Part shown: in pieces, positions 34,931 to 46,022 of the stretch
Layout of the letters: each line of letters begins with the position of its first letter
Numbering within the stretch: position 1 is the first letter of the stretch
Source of the DNA: Macrobrachium rosenbergii
Taxonomy: Eukaryota; Arthropoda; Malacostraca; Decapoda; Palaemonidae
Reading direction: 5' to 3'
NCBI RefSeq assembly: GCF_040412425.1
Contig: NC_089749.1
Span: 34,563,570-34,627,569, forward strand
Length of the DNA stretch: 64,000 nt
Position numbers and translations under genes: made by a program
Notes under the pieces: generated by a model
Told to the model about the DNA's origin: nothing
Databases searched by the model: none
What the model saw: only the letters and a program-made list of their open reading frames with translations

Positions 34931-36200
34931 CCTTTAGGAGGTGGGGCAATGACAGCTAAAAGAGTTGTTGGAAACATTAAGGTTATTAATGTAGAAAATT
35001 TCTTAGTTCCTCACCTGCTAAGGTAGCTGATTTCACAGTTACTGCCTCAGTAACCTGCTATCCTTAGAGCAACATGCAGGGTATAATGACCTGGTCCAGA
35101 TTGCTTAAGCTGGGTATCAGTCACCTAGGACACGCCGTGACAATACCACAAGTATGCCCCTGCTCAGGGCGCAGCACAAACATAATGAATTACAAAAGGG
35201 GTCACCCAACACCAAAGAAAATAGCATAACCATAAAAACCAAAACCAACTGTGGGGTAAAACTATCCAACACTTACCCTCACAGACAACCATAAAAACCT
35301 TCACACTCCAAAAAACAAGTAAGTAAAGGTAGGTTAATCCTCCTTTACCCCTTTACCCATTACCGTACAGATACAACAAAGGGCCCTAACGTGCTGCACT
35401 CATCAAACACTGTCTGCACTTGCGAGAGAGATAATGCAAAGCAAATACAGACTTACATCTCCAGTAGGTTGCTTGCACAATATCTTGAAGGGAGAGGTTC
35501 CTTTATAAGCGAGAGAAGTAGAGATAGCCCTCACTTCGTGAGCCTTCACTTTACACATTTTCAAATCATTCCCTGGAATATTGGAGTGAGCTTCAGAAAT
35601 CAGATCTCTAATAAAAAAGGACATGGCATTCTTGGACATCGGTCTAAGAGGGTTCCTGACCGAACACCATAAGGAATCCGAAGGACCTCTAATATCTTTA
35701 GTCCTTTGCAAATAATATTTCAAGGCTCTGACTGGGCAGAGGAACCTCTCCTGCTCCTTACCTACCAATTCCGACAGGCTCGGAATCTCAAAAGATTTAT
35801 GGCCACGAGTGCGAAGGGGTCTCGTTCTTGGCCATAAAAACAGTTTAAAAAGAACAAATTGCTTTTAAAGCAGAGAGAATCCTACTCTCTTATCCAAGGC
35901 GTGGATCTCACTGATTCTCTTAGCTGTAGCTAACAAAACTAAAAGAGGGTTTTCCTCGTAAGATCTCTTAAAGAAGAAGAGTCCATAGGTTCAAATTTCT
36001 CAGACATAAGCCACTTCAGGACTACATCAAGATTCCTGAAACAACTTTAGCATCTGACTTCTTAGAGGTACCGAAGGATTTAATAAGGTCCGTTATATCT
36101 TGGTTATAAAGGAGATATCCAAACCTCTGTGACGAAAAACAGTAGCCAGCATGCTACAATAACCTTTAAGTGTGGATACGGAAGGTTCTTATTCCCGAAG
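34931..36200 (-). pseudogene. DIRS C/D tyrosine recombinase, broken
   Basis: A frame at 35768-35403 carries FLCPVRALKYYLQRTK, KNAMSFFIRDLISEAHSN and KAHEVRAISTSLAYKG (HxxR box). Further frames to about 36200 hold the N-terminal half with a CKHSTLKVYSSMLA-like helix. It follows D's ICR directly, so it may belong to D rather than C. Confidence 0.72.
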
Positions 36201-37240
36201 AACAAAAAAATCCGCAACTGACCCACCGAGGTTCTGGAAGAGGAAATGTCATGATCTTTGCACCATGAACGAAACATATTCCACTTGGACTCATAGACCT
36301 TGATCGAAGACGGTCTTCTGGCTCTAGCGATGGATTGAGCCGCTTTCTCGAAAATCCTTTGCTTCTGAGTAGACGTTCGATAGTCTGAACGCAGTTAGCC
36401 GCAGACTTGACAGGTTTTCGTGAAATCTCCTGAAGTGGGGCTGTCTGAGTAAATCTACTCTGTTTGGAAGGCTCCTCAGGAAGTCGATCAAGAGATCCAT
36501 GAGAACTGGAACCAATCCCTGGAAGGCCAGAAGGGGCTATCAACATCATTCTAGTGTTGGAGTGATGCTAAAATTTCCTCAACACCGCACCTATCATCTT
36601 GAACGGCGGGAAGGCGTAAAGATCCAGACCCGACCAATTCAGTAGCATTGCATCCTTCTGGAAAGCTGCTTGGTCGGGACAGGAGAACAGAAGATTGGGA
36701 GCCTGTTCGACTTGTTCGTCGCGAACAGGTCTACCAGAGGTTGACCCCAAAGCCTCCACAGCGACTTGCACACTTCTTCGTGCAAAATCCACTCTGTGGA
36801 CAGAACCTGATGGTTGACCTGCTCAAGGAGTCCGCTCTCACGTTGAGGGCTCCTTGAATGAATCTCGTTAGGAGCAGAATCTTGTGCTTCTCTGCCCACA
36901 AAAGGAGGTCTCTTGCTATCTCGCAGAGGGAGTAAGAATGAGTGCCCCTGTTTTTTTGATATAAGACAACGCTGTGGTGCTGTCTGAATGAACCAGAACT
37001 GTTTGTCCCTGTACGAATGGTAGGAAGTGCACGAGACTCAGGTGGATTGCTTTCAACTCCTTCTTGTTGATGTGCCATTCTTTTTTCTGTCGCATTCCAC
37101 AAACCTGATATTTCTTTTACACCCATCGTCGCTCCCCATCCTACTTCTGAATAATGGTCTGCAAACAGTTCGTGGTTCGGGTTCGACGGAAATAGAGAGA
37201 GACCTTTCTCTAATTTTCTTGATCTAACCACCACCTTAGA
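36200..37240 (-). pseudogene. DIRS C/D RNase H and methyltransferase-like region
   Basis: A frame of 167 codons (37234-36731) contains LFADHYSEVGWGATMGVKEI, RGTHSYSLCEIARDLLLWAE and FIQGALNVRADSLSRSTIRF, all RNase H landmarks. A second frame gives DLFATNKSNRLPIFCSPVP, and frames near 36550-36166 give the linker before the recombinase. Confidence 0.75.
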
Positions 37241-37389
37241 TTCTCCTTGATAAGGTCCAAGATTGGAAAGGAAAAGAGTCTGGAAGCGTTTTCCTGTTCC
37301 ATTGCTCCCTGAGGTAGAACTGAAGGGGCCTCATGTGAAGTCTCCCAGGGAGACAAACTTTTCTATTGACGCCAGAGTTCCCAGGAGGC

Positions 37390-37740
37390 TCATTTTTTGG
37401 GAACAGGTATCCATATCCAGAAAGTTCTGGACTTTTTAAGACAGTCCGAGATTCTTTGATCTGACGGAAAAGCCAGAAAAGGAACTGTCAGTCTCACTCC
37501 TAAATAGATCCTGGATTGTGAGGGAGATAGGTGAGACTTCTTCCAACTGATTAGAAGTCCTAGCTTCTGTGTCAAGTCGAGAGTTACTTTTAAATCCTCC
37601 AAGCACTGAGACTGAGACTGGGAACGAAGGAGCCAATCATCTAGATAGAGAGAGATCTTTATTCCTCTGAGATGAAGAGCTTTGGCAACAGTGGACATAA
37701 CTCTTGTGAATGGCAGGCCTAAAGATGGAATGACCTTCCT
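37390..37740 (-). pseudogene. DIRS C/D reverse transcriptase, C-terminal part only
   Basis: A frame at 37698-37390 contains KISLYLDDWLLRSQSQSQ (motif C, both aspartates kept) and ISWKKSHLSPSQSRIYLGVR (thumb). Motif A is not readable upstream. The sequence changes near 37740, where copy H shows the same junction. Confidence 0.72.
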
Positions 37741-38512
37741 TACGACACAAACTTCCCCATGTCAAGTTGACATAGTAAAGCTTACTGGGCTGACTTCTCA
37801 AGCTGGAAAGAAACACTGTCTAGACATAGCTTTAGAGTGTCTGGACTGTCTAGCTGTTTGCTCGGCAGTCTCCCACAACTAGGTTCATCACGCAAGAGTT
37901 TGGATGATAACTGAATGCCAGTTGTCTAAAAGATCTTCTGCATGAGGAGGAACATCGGAGCTTCCGTGAAGGGAGCATTAGGAATTCGAACTGCGGGCAT
38001 TAGAGCCAGCAAGGAGCTAGAGTCATAGACGTCTTGACACTACCGCAATTCCTGATTACCAGATGAATGAGACCGAATGGCAGAAAGTATACACCTCTTA
38101 AGTTCTAATGATCTTGTTCCCCCCCCCGAGTTCTCAGATACGACACGGCAGTTACGATGTCGCAAAGCAGACCCATTACTGTGTTGCACACTAGGACTGA
38201 GAAACACCCGAGGGCTTCCTTTACAGCCCTGAGGTTCCCGAAGGTTATGACTCCTCTCATTCCCGATCCCTCCAGAGGCCCGAAGCCTGGGTTCCTCAAG
38301 GTTGCTCCCCAACCTTGATCGAGGCATCTGAGTACAGATGAACGTCAGGGAAGAGGGGAGACTATAGACCTTCGGATGTCAGATGTGCTGCTTCTGACAA
38401 TCACAGACGATCCGACAAGCAAGAATCGTTCAGATTATACCTGCATTCTCGATGTGGAAGTCCCAGTGTTTCCTGAGACATACCTGAAGAGAAAGTTTGG
38501 AGACACAAGACC

Positions 38513-38514
<2 letters not shown>
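37741..38514 (-). other. DIRS C region shared with copy H
   Basis: Aligns with about 54970-56040 of copy H. Shared landmarks are GACACGGCAGTTAC, GAGGGCTTCCTTTACAG, CAACCTTGATC-GAGGCATCTG and TCCTGAGACATACCTGAAGAGA. No clear protein motif remains in either copy. Confidence 0.55.

Positions 38515-38593
<79 letters not shown>
38515..38593. repeat. (GA)n microsatellite inside DIRS C
   Basis: Nearly 80 bases of GA repeats with one A interruption. Copy H has only AAAAGAGAGAGAGACATTCTC at the matching place (about 56040), so the expansion happened after the copies separated. Confidence 0.95.
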
Positions 38594-38595
<2 letters not shown>

Positions 38596-39237
38596 CTCCT
38601 AAAGAGGCTTCTTCAAGTGGGTACGGCTGTTCCCTGTTAGACAGGAACCCTCTACTTCCACATTTATACCTTCAACGATGCATAATTGCCGACACTGGAG
38701 ACATGAGTTAGAAGCAACAAGTTCGTTATACTGGCCCACATCCCTGAACCCAGAGCAGCCACACTAATCATAGCTTGCTGTGACGCTACTGCTGACTATG
38801 GCTACAGGATTTGAAAATAGACCATGGAGGAGATATCCTCCTCCCTAAAAGACTGTTGCAGAGCGCAAAAGGCGCCCTCAACAGAAACCCTCTCGAATGT
38901 CCGGATAGTGAGGTGGAAGCTTCAAAAGAAGCCCCTCCTCTTCTGCCAAAGAACGTTGTACAGTCAGGCGACATGTTAACCTGGTATGCCAGCCTTATTG
39001 ACACCGAAGTGATGAGGTGTCAGGCAAGTACCAGACCGGAGGAAAATCATCTTGTTTGAGCAACTACGGTTCTGTCGCATATAGCGACTCGAACATCGTT
39101 GCTTCGGTAGTAGGCTCCTCCGAACCTTGGATTGAGGATAAGTGAGGAAGTCTACCATCTGCTTATACTCATTCTCATTGGCTGAAGGAGAACTAATATT
39201 CGGTACTGGATCCTCTTCTTCAAATGAACAATCCTTG

Positions 39238-39325
39238 TCGGACTGGTTCGACCGAGCTGGAGGATTGTCGGACTGGTTCGACTAAGCCGGAGGATTGTTG
39301 GACTGGTCCGACCGAGCCGGAACAG
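39238..39325 (-). repeat. 30-bp tandem repeat, three units
   Basis: Units start at 39238, 39268 and 39298 (GGACTGGTTCGACCGAGC type). Thirty bases keep the frame, and the minus strand reads as a ten-residue repeat, RTSPTILRLS-like. It lies in the presumed ORF1 region of copy C. Confidence 0.85.
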
Positions 39326-39880
39326 AAAAGAGGCAGGCCGATCCCTAGCAAACGCCAAACTCGAAAACCCAGAACTTGCTACACCTGGGTGCGTGAGAAG
39401 GACACCTGACATATCAATCGCGAACATACTGGAGGCACCAAAGTATAGGTTGCGCAAACCCCGCACCACCCAACAGGGATGACGCAACACCTGGGCAGAC
39501 CACGCCCACTCCTGAGAGCGAAGAGGCCACCACCTGAACCACTCAAATCCGCATGTATCAAAACCGCATGAGAATGGGAATCTGGAACTGAAGACCCGGA
39601 ATCAACCCCGAACCAACATGGATGCCTAGACGGAGGGACAGAGAAAATCTGCCGGAAAGTTGAGAAAGAAGAAGCCAAAGGAGGGAAGAAGGAAGAAGCC
39701 ACACTCGCAGTAACCACCGGAGCGCCCAACGCCGACGTTGGACAGATGGAGAAGGTCCCAACTGGACCGAAACTCAAAGGAGTATTGAAGGGGAAGTTAC
39801 GAGGCACCGAACCGAAGGTAAGAGAAGAAGGTAGTTACCAACTATCCTGGAGAATGGAAAGGTTGCGGAAACTATCGGGT

Positions 39881-40068
39881 GCTGATACACTGAATGCTGG
39901 CGCAGGCAAATCGCCGACTGCTGTAGCATCCGCATGAATCGCGTAGGATACATTACAGTTAGGAAACTATTGGTGTTGATACACTGAACGCTGGCGCAGG
40001 CGAATCGCCGACTGCCGTAGCATCCGCAAGAATTGCGGAGGATACATTACAGTTAAGAACCCATAAAG
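39881..40068. repeat. 94-bp tandem duplication
   Basis: GATACACTGAAYGCTGGCGC, CGCCGACTGC and GGATACATTACAGTTA occur in both units (39881 and 39975). It lies inside copy C and is not a multiple of three. Confidence 0.8.
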
Positions 40069-41469
40069 AATGAAGTAAGGAGTTGCTGACGCCTCCGCAA
40101 ACACCTGAGAAGCAGCTAGACCGGATGCCTGAGAAACTACCGGATTTGCAAAAGGTGATAAGACGACGGATCCATAAAAAGTACCCCTTCCCTTAACCCC
40201 AAAGAGAGAGAGGGGGGCCGCTGAGCTCTAAAATACAGGGTTGAAGCAAGAAAGCCTTGCTCTGCTGAGTTAAAAGCCAAGAAAACAGGATGCGCAACAA
40301 AGACCCTGAGAGCCCTCCAAAGAGCGGACCGAAAAGAAGATTGAGAAGGGCAATGGAAGAAGGCTTAGATGAAAAAGGGGAAAAATGGGAAATTTCCGTA
40401 GCAGCCGAAGAGGCCATAGATTTCAAAGAAAATAGACTGGTTCTGTTCCCCCTGCCCCTGATAATCTTGGTAGACATTATCAAATCAGAAAATTCTTTAA
40501 GACATGATCATGAATATTGGAAAAACTCGATCGCCAGAATTACCATCATTGCAAGGCGAACGAAATTTTAAACCCCCAAAGGAAAAGGAACCTTCGAAGG
40601 AGGAGTATTCAAGGAAAAACAAAAATTCAGAACCAGATACATCAGAAACCAAATCTGAACGACCCTTCACGGATCTGGAAACTTTTGTTGCACAGAGCAC
40701 GAAGCAGGAAATAAAACCGACGATTGATCTAAATGAGAGACCTAAACCCAAAGAAGACCACGCTCAACCTTTTCCTGAATACTTCCTAATTAGAATTCCT
40801 ACCCTTCTGAGTGATTCCTAATTCTAAATCCACCTTAGAACTTACGCTTTTAGAGGAAGGGGAAATCTGCTGCCAACACTGTTCTCCATGACCCCCGGCA
40901 CCCGTTAGGCTGGTTCTGGAACAGGCAGGGGCTGAAAAAGAACGATTAGTATCTACAACACTATTACTACTATCCTTATCTCTAGTTTCCGTTAATTTAG
41001 TCATAAAGCTAGAAAAATAGACTAGACATACTCAGCTAGTAACTTGTCCTCTAACTTTTGAATAATTCTTCCATCTGATCTACCGACCAAGACTCGCCGC
41101 CTATCTGACTGATACTACACTGTCTTCCTACATAAAAACACAAACAGAATGTCGATCGTGTTTGAGGGTACTCATCCTACGCTTGCAGAACGTGTAGGGC
41201 CGATGAGCGTCAGCATCTCCAGCAGAAGGCTCTGTCGTCGAAGATGTAAAAAAAAAGTGGAAGCATCGGCGCTAGCAGACGGCAACGTCTTCTTGTTAGA
41301 CTTATCCAAACGAGTCCAAAGTCAAAATCAGGAGAGAAGTTCCAAATCCTATCAATAAAGTATCCATCCAGGAGTAAATGCGTTGAAAACGTCCAAATCG
41401 TGATCTGATGTCCAAATTCTTGAATGGGGGTCGGGCTAAATGACAAAAGTTCGCCTGATGTAGGACACA

Positions 41470-41697
41470 CCCACACAGCATGGCGAACAAAAAACAATTG
41501 GGGTATCTCGGCCTCACTCGGCCGGGACTTGCAGCAGTGTTGCCAACGGTACTTCAGGTAACTCATTTGAATAGATTTTCCTAGCGTTGGTAACGCTGAC
41601 AGTTTATTATCCACTTAGTAGGTAAAAGCTATGGGGATGTAGTTCGGGCTGGTAGGTGACCAGGGCTAATTCATGTGTTCAGGGAGTGTATTGCAAT
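41470..41697 (-). repeat. DIRS C 5' terminal inverted repeat
   Basis: The reverse complement of 34295-34520 with few differences, including GTTGCCAACGGTACTTCAGG and TAGTTCGGGCTGGTAGGTGA. The edge at 41697 agrees with the ICR of copy H. Confidence 0.85.
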
Positions 41698-42520
41698 ATG
41701 CTTGGTTGTACCTTCTGAAGTAGGGTTGTTTGAGTAGACAAGGTTTTTGGGGAAGGAGTCTAGGGAAGTCCACCAACAACCACGGAAGGTCGGGAACCAC
41801 TCTTTCAGAGGACAGAACAGGGCTATGAGAGTCATTGTAACGTTGTGATGCAATCGGAATTTGTTCAGCACTTCCCTGACCATGTTGAAGGGTGGAAAGG
41901 TGTAAAGATCCAGGTTGGACCAATTTTGAAGCAGGCCGTCTGTCGCCCATGCCGGAGGGTCCAGGCTGAGGAACATAAGAGAGGAAGGCAATGGTTCCTT
42001 GAGGTGGCAAACAGGTCCAATGTCGGGTCTACCCCATAACTTCCAAAGATCCCAACAGACCAGGGGATCCAAGGTCCACTCGGTGGGAAGGACCTGCTTC
42101 TGACGGCTCAGCTCGTTTGCTAAACCACTGGGTTTCCCCTGAATAAATCAAATGACCAGCGTCACTCGATTTTGATCTACCCATTGAAGAAGATCCTTGA
42201 CTGCCTGGCAGAGAGAAAAGGAATGAGTGCCGCCTTGCTTCTGTATGTGCGTTACGGCCATGGTGTTGTCCGCATGAACTACAGCTGTCTTGTCGAGGGT
42301 CGTGGCCGAGAAGAATCGAAGACCTAAGTGAATAGCCTTCAACTCTCTGACGTTTATGTGTAGGCTTTGTTGTTCCGGGGACCACATCCTGGAAACTTCC
42401 TGGCTCCCCAGAAGGGGTCCCCAACCTAGATCTGAGGCGTCTGAGTAGAAGTCTAGGTTGGGGCTCAGAGGATGCAGCGACTTTCTCTCTGAAAGTCTTT
42501 CTTTGGACAGCCACCATAGC
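41698..42520 (-). pseudogene. DIRS F RNase H and methyltransferase-like region
   Basis: A frame at 42387-42148 holds LHINVRELKAIHLGLRFFSA and VVHADNTMAVTHIQKQGG, the RNase H glutamate and aspartate strands. Overlapping frames hold RVDLGSPGLLGSLEVMG and LSLDPPAWATDGLLQNWSNL, then LYTFPPFNMVREVL. The linker towards the recombinase stops at the C insertion. Confidence 0.78.
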
Positions 42521-42645
42521 AGGTCAACTTGATTTATGGGGTAATTGGAGACAAATAGGTGTCCAGGTGTGTTTTTCTGTCCCAGCTGGCCTTGAGGTAG
42601 ATTTGAAGGACTCTCATATGAGGCCTGACCAGCTTGATAAACGTC

Positions 42646-43680
42646 TCAAAGATGCCAGAATTCCCCAATAGGCTCATCCACTGATGGGCCAAGCAAGATG
42701 AGAGGGCTAGAAAAATAAGGAATGTCTGAAGGCAGTTGGCGATTCTCTTGGGGGACAGAAAAAACCAAAAAGTCCGAGAATTGAAAATCATCCCCAAATA
42801 GAGAATCTCTTGTGACAGTCAACTGGGATTTCTGAAGGTTGAGACTGCCCAGTTCCTGAGTGAGGAGAAGAATCTTCCGCAAGCCCTTCATGCACTTCTC
42901 CTTCGAAGGGGATCGAAGAAGCCAGTCGTCTAGATAAAGGCTGATGTTTATGCCTATTAAATGGAACCATTTTGCTAGAGGAGCAAGAACTTGAGTGAAC
43001 ACCTGAGGTGCTGCACAGAGGCCAAAGCATAGAGCCCGAAACTGGAAGACTTTGACCTGGAAGACGAACCTGAGATACTTCCTGGAATCCGGATGGATGA
43101 GCATATGGAAGTATGCGTCCTGCATATCCAAGATTATCATCCAATCGCCTTGGTGAATGGATGAAAGGACTGACTGGTTTGTCTCCATTTTGAATTTCAT
43201 CTTCCGGACAGAGAGATTCAGGGTGCTTACACTGAGGACTGGTCTCCAACCTCCCGATGATTTGGGGACCATGAAGCCCTCTGTGCTGATGTCCTCGACT
43301 TCTATGGCTCTCTTTAGAAGGAGAGAGGAGACCTTCTCCAAAAGGGCAGAATGTTTCTCAGAGCCTCTTGAGTAGGCCATCAATACGATGGGAGAAGTGA
43401 CTAAAGGGGGAATCACCTTTAACGGGATGGAGTAGCCCTCCTTCAGAACCTTGATGTTCCACTGTTCTGCCCCTCTAATACTCCACTTCTCCCAAAACTC
43501 GAGAAGTCTGGCTCCCACTGGCACACGAAGGACTTCTTCCTCATTTCTTGGGTAAAGACTTGGTTGACCTCCTAATAGTTTTGGCTGAGAATCGGACATT
43601 GGAGAGGGTCCTAGGTTGTGACTTGGGTTTACTCCCACAAAAGGGATGTTGCTGGAGTGGAGAGACCATCTCAGGAACAA
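42646..43680 (-). CDS. DIRS F reverse transcriptase, long intact frame
   Basis: An open frame of 344 codons, the best-kept coding block of any mobile element here. In order it has EGFMVPKSSGGWRPVLSVST (fingers), WMIILDMQDAYFHMLIHP (motif A), FRALCFGLCAAPQVFTQVLA (motif B) and NISLYLDDWLLRSPS (motif C, both aspartates present), then thumb sequence. This is the DIRS-type RT that copies the element's RNA. The N-terminus is probably continuous with ORF1-linked sequence above 43680, so the first Met need not be the true start. It ends without the RNase H, which follows in another frame, so a frameshift is likely. Confidence 0.85.
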   Translation of the reverse strand: MFLRWSLHSSNIPFVGVNPSHNLGPSPMSDSQPKLLGGQPSLYPRNEEEVLRVPVGARLLEFWEKWSIRGAEQWNIKVLKEGYSIPLKVIPPLVTSPIVLMAYSRGSEKHSALLEKVSSLLLKRAIEVEDISTEGFMVPKSSGGWRPVLSVSTLNLSVRKMKFKMETNQSVLSSIHQGDWMIILDMQDAYFHMLIHPDSRKYLRFVFQVKVFQFRALCFGLCAAPQVFTQVLAPLAKWFHLIGINISLYLDDWLLRSPSKEKCMKGLRKILLLTQELGSLNLQKSQLTVTRDSLFGDDFQFSDFLVFSVPQENRQLPSDIPYFSSPLILLGPSVDEPIGEFWHL

Positions 43681-44860
43681 ATGCAGACGAATCCTTGGGG
43701 GGTTTGGAAGATTGAGCCAGATGATCCTCAGTAGACTTCTTTTGGAAGTCTGAAGTAATTTTCCTCACAGTATCCTGAGGAAGAGGTGATGAGGATCCAA
43801 CAGCGAAAATAAAAGAGAAGACTTCTGGGCATGAGCGATTCCTTTAGTGGTAAAAGGGCACCATAATTCTCTTTTCTTCAAAATTCCCAAAGGGAAAAGA
43901 GCAGCAAGCTCAAGAGAACCATCCCTGATGGCCTTGTCTGCACAAGACAGGACTCCTAGCCAGTCCAAGGCAAAGTTTCCTACCAAGTCCATGCAATCTT
44001 CAATCTTCTTGGCTAGTGCGCCCACTGTCCAGTCCAAGAAACTGAAAACCTCAAACACCTTGAAGAGGTCCTTGACAAGGTGGTCAAGCTCAGCCGACGA
44101 AAACATTATTTTCGCTGAGAGAACACCAAGCGTCAGGAAGATTTGATGAGGCCAGAGAAGTCCCCTTGGGAGGAGGCAACAACTCCCAAGCAGGAAAGAT
44201 ACCTCCTACAGACTAGGAGCGAGGGAGGAAAGGCGAAGGAAGCCTTACCTTGCTCCCCCTTAGCAGAGAGCCAATCTCCAATATCCTTGAGTGCCTTCTT
44301 AGCAGATAAGGAAAGCACCATCTTGGGGAGCCTAGAACTGTCATCCAGGTGGTTCTTCATTAGTAAAGTCGAATCAGGCGAGACTGGGGCAGCTGGTGCA
44401 AAAAAGGTGGGAAAGCTTGCCAGCAAATATTGAAGGAGAGCTGCATAGGCTGACGGAGGGGCAGGATCCTGATCAAAGTGCTCTTTTTCTGGGAGACTGG
44501 AGACAGGGTCAAATCATGAGAAGTCTTGGAGGAGGACGGAGCTTTCTTAAGCAAGCTCATAACCTCAGCTAACTGCTGTTAAATGGGTGCCAATGATAGC
44601 TCGTCTTGGTCTAAAGAAGGAACCACGGTTGGAAGCAGGCACTTGGTGCTCAGGAGCTGGAGACTGGTACTGAAGAGTTGGTGCTGGGCGCTTAGCAGGA
44701 GCTGGCGTTTGGACAATAACAACGGGTTCCGGGGAGGGGTGTTTGATGAGCGCTTGGGGGCCAAGTAAGGGTGCTCAACAGCTGGGTGCTCTGGAGAGGT
44801 CTTTAGGCTGTCCCATGCAGAGAGTGGATGTCGGACTGAGGCAGATACAGAGGGGTCCAC
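43681..44860 (-). pseudogene. DIRS F ORF1 (Gag-like) region
   Basis: Frames at 44106-43765 (KKIEDCMDLVGNFALDWLGV and LCAPF-like sequence), 44426-44133 (LSLSAKKALKDIGDWLSAKG) and 44860-44579 together resemble the corresponding region of copy G (FAALEKHSDCL frames). Helical and without zinc fingers, as for DIRS Gag. Interrupted by frameshifts. Confidence 0.5.
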
Positions 44861-45510
44861 AGCAAAACTGCAGGAAGGTTGCGGGCTGTGATTCGCCTCT
44901 TATACTGCTTAACAGGCAGCAGAGAACAGCAGCCAACATTATCAGCTTGTCTCTCCAGAGGGCGAGACGCATCAAGAGAAGCACTTGTGGCGCCTCCTGT
45001 CAGTGCCAAAATCCTCAGAACTGGACAATAATTGGTGCACATCTATCAAGAAGCCTTTCCAGTGGTTGTCTGCCAATACCTGGGACTGTGCAAGAGGCTC
45101 AACTGAGGGGCCAACTACCAGTGGGCAAACCCCTCTGGCCTCCCTTGGACTTCTGGTATGTCTTCTCCCAGGTTTAGGGGAGCAAGACAGGGACCTTCAC
45201 CTAGGAGAACCGGCAGGAAGAGTAGCCACCTCCTCCACTTGTGCAACACTGTCACTAGTCACTTTATCTGTATACACTTTTCCATTAACACCTTCAGTGA
45301 TGGCCCTAACTCCGCCACTGTATTCACTACCAGGTTAATTTTCTTGTCAAACCTAGACTCTAGACTGACAATGGTATTGGGACCGAAAGCAAGGGAGCCA
45401 GGCATGGGAGAAGGTGGAAGAAAAGTAGGAGGACTAGTAATAATAGAAATAGCAGGAATAGGGGAAGAAGGAACAGCAGGGCTATCTTCTAACCTAGGTT
45501 AGGTGTAGAT
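44861..45510 (-). other. DIRS F 5' leader, truncated
   Basis: Mixed-composition sequence with frames antisense to the element. The expected 5' terminal repeat (complement of 31574-31615) is absent. Confidence 0.4.
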
Positions 45511-45527
45511 TCTACACTAAGTGATGA

Positions 45528-45800
45528 GAAATGGAATAGAATGGAATATGAAATTTAGGCCAAAGGCCTAGTGCTGGGACCTATGCAGTCCTTCAGCGCC
45601 AAAAGGGAAATTCTGAGTAAAAAGGTTTAAAGTTGTAATGGGAATAAAGCCTTGCAGCTGCACTCTATAACAACTGTTAAGAGAGGGAGGAAAGTAAGAT
45701 GGAAGAGAATATGAATGGGGGTACAGTTAAAGGAATGAAAGGGGATGCAACTAGGCCAAAGGAACACTGCAAAGAACTTGTCAGGTATTTGTTAGCTGAA
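45528..45800 (+). repeat. Dispersed repeat, AATTTAGGCCAAAGGCC type
   Basis: GGAATATGAAATTTAGGCCA, AAGGCCTAGTGCTGGGACC and CTTCAGCGCC are followed by GAATGAAAGGGGATGCA. A worn fragment of the same family is at 50466-50545. From memory, repeats of this sort are common in decapod genomes, but this was not checked. No coding capacity. Confidence 0.6.
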
Positions 45801-46022
45801 CAGTTCCTGGTGTAACTGCATTAAAGGAGACAAAGTTGTTTGTTATCATTTACTTCAATTTGTGATCATATACCCATTTTATGAACAATTTCATAAAACC
45901 ATCATGTCACGAAAGTCACATATTTGGAGATATTTTATGAATCTACTAGTGATCATGCTAGGTGTTATAAATGGGAAAAAAAACATTAAAATATGCTAGA
46001 AATACAGCAAGAACATTAGCCT
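45801..46022. other. No gene seen
   Basis: AT-rich spacer before the TTAA satellite element. Confidence 0.5.

Larger units (their letters stand above)
38594..41469 (-). pseudogene. DIRS C ORF1 / leader region, decayed
   Basis: Minus-strand frames such as 39807-39379 (142 codons, rich in Ser, Phe and Pro) and 41614-41210 lie where ORF1 is expected. A Ser-rich composition like this also occurs in copy H. No nucleocapsid motif was recognised, so the coding claim rests on position. Confidence 0.35.
34288..41697 (-). mobile_element. DIRS-type retrotransposon C (chimeric with D)
   Basis: The left end, ATGAAGTTTTCATAATAAAA (34288), and the right end, GTGTTCAGGGAGTGTATTGCAAT (ending 41697), are both confirmed by copy H's ICR at 52978. 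The terminal repeats, about 220 bp each, are inverted and highly similar (34295-34520 against 41470-41690). The ICR of C is cut at about 34602 by the left end of a different family (D). The RT start is missing or unreadable. It is inserted in B/F. Confidence 0.78.
31310..45510 (-). mobile_element. DIRS-type retrotransposon F, split by nested copies
   Basis: The 3' part is at 31310-33055 (terminal repeat, ICR, recombinase). The 5' part is at 41698-45510 (RNase H region, RT, ORF1). They belong together because copy G shows both parts contiguous and most similar to these. The recombinase N-terminus at 33050 and the RNase H linker at 41700 would join with only a few tens of codons missing. Copies B, C and D lie between them. 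The 5' terminal repeat was not found; the sequence changes to another repeat near 45510. Confidence 0.65.
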
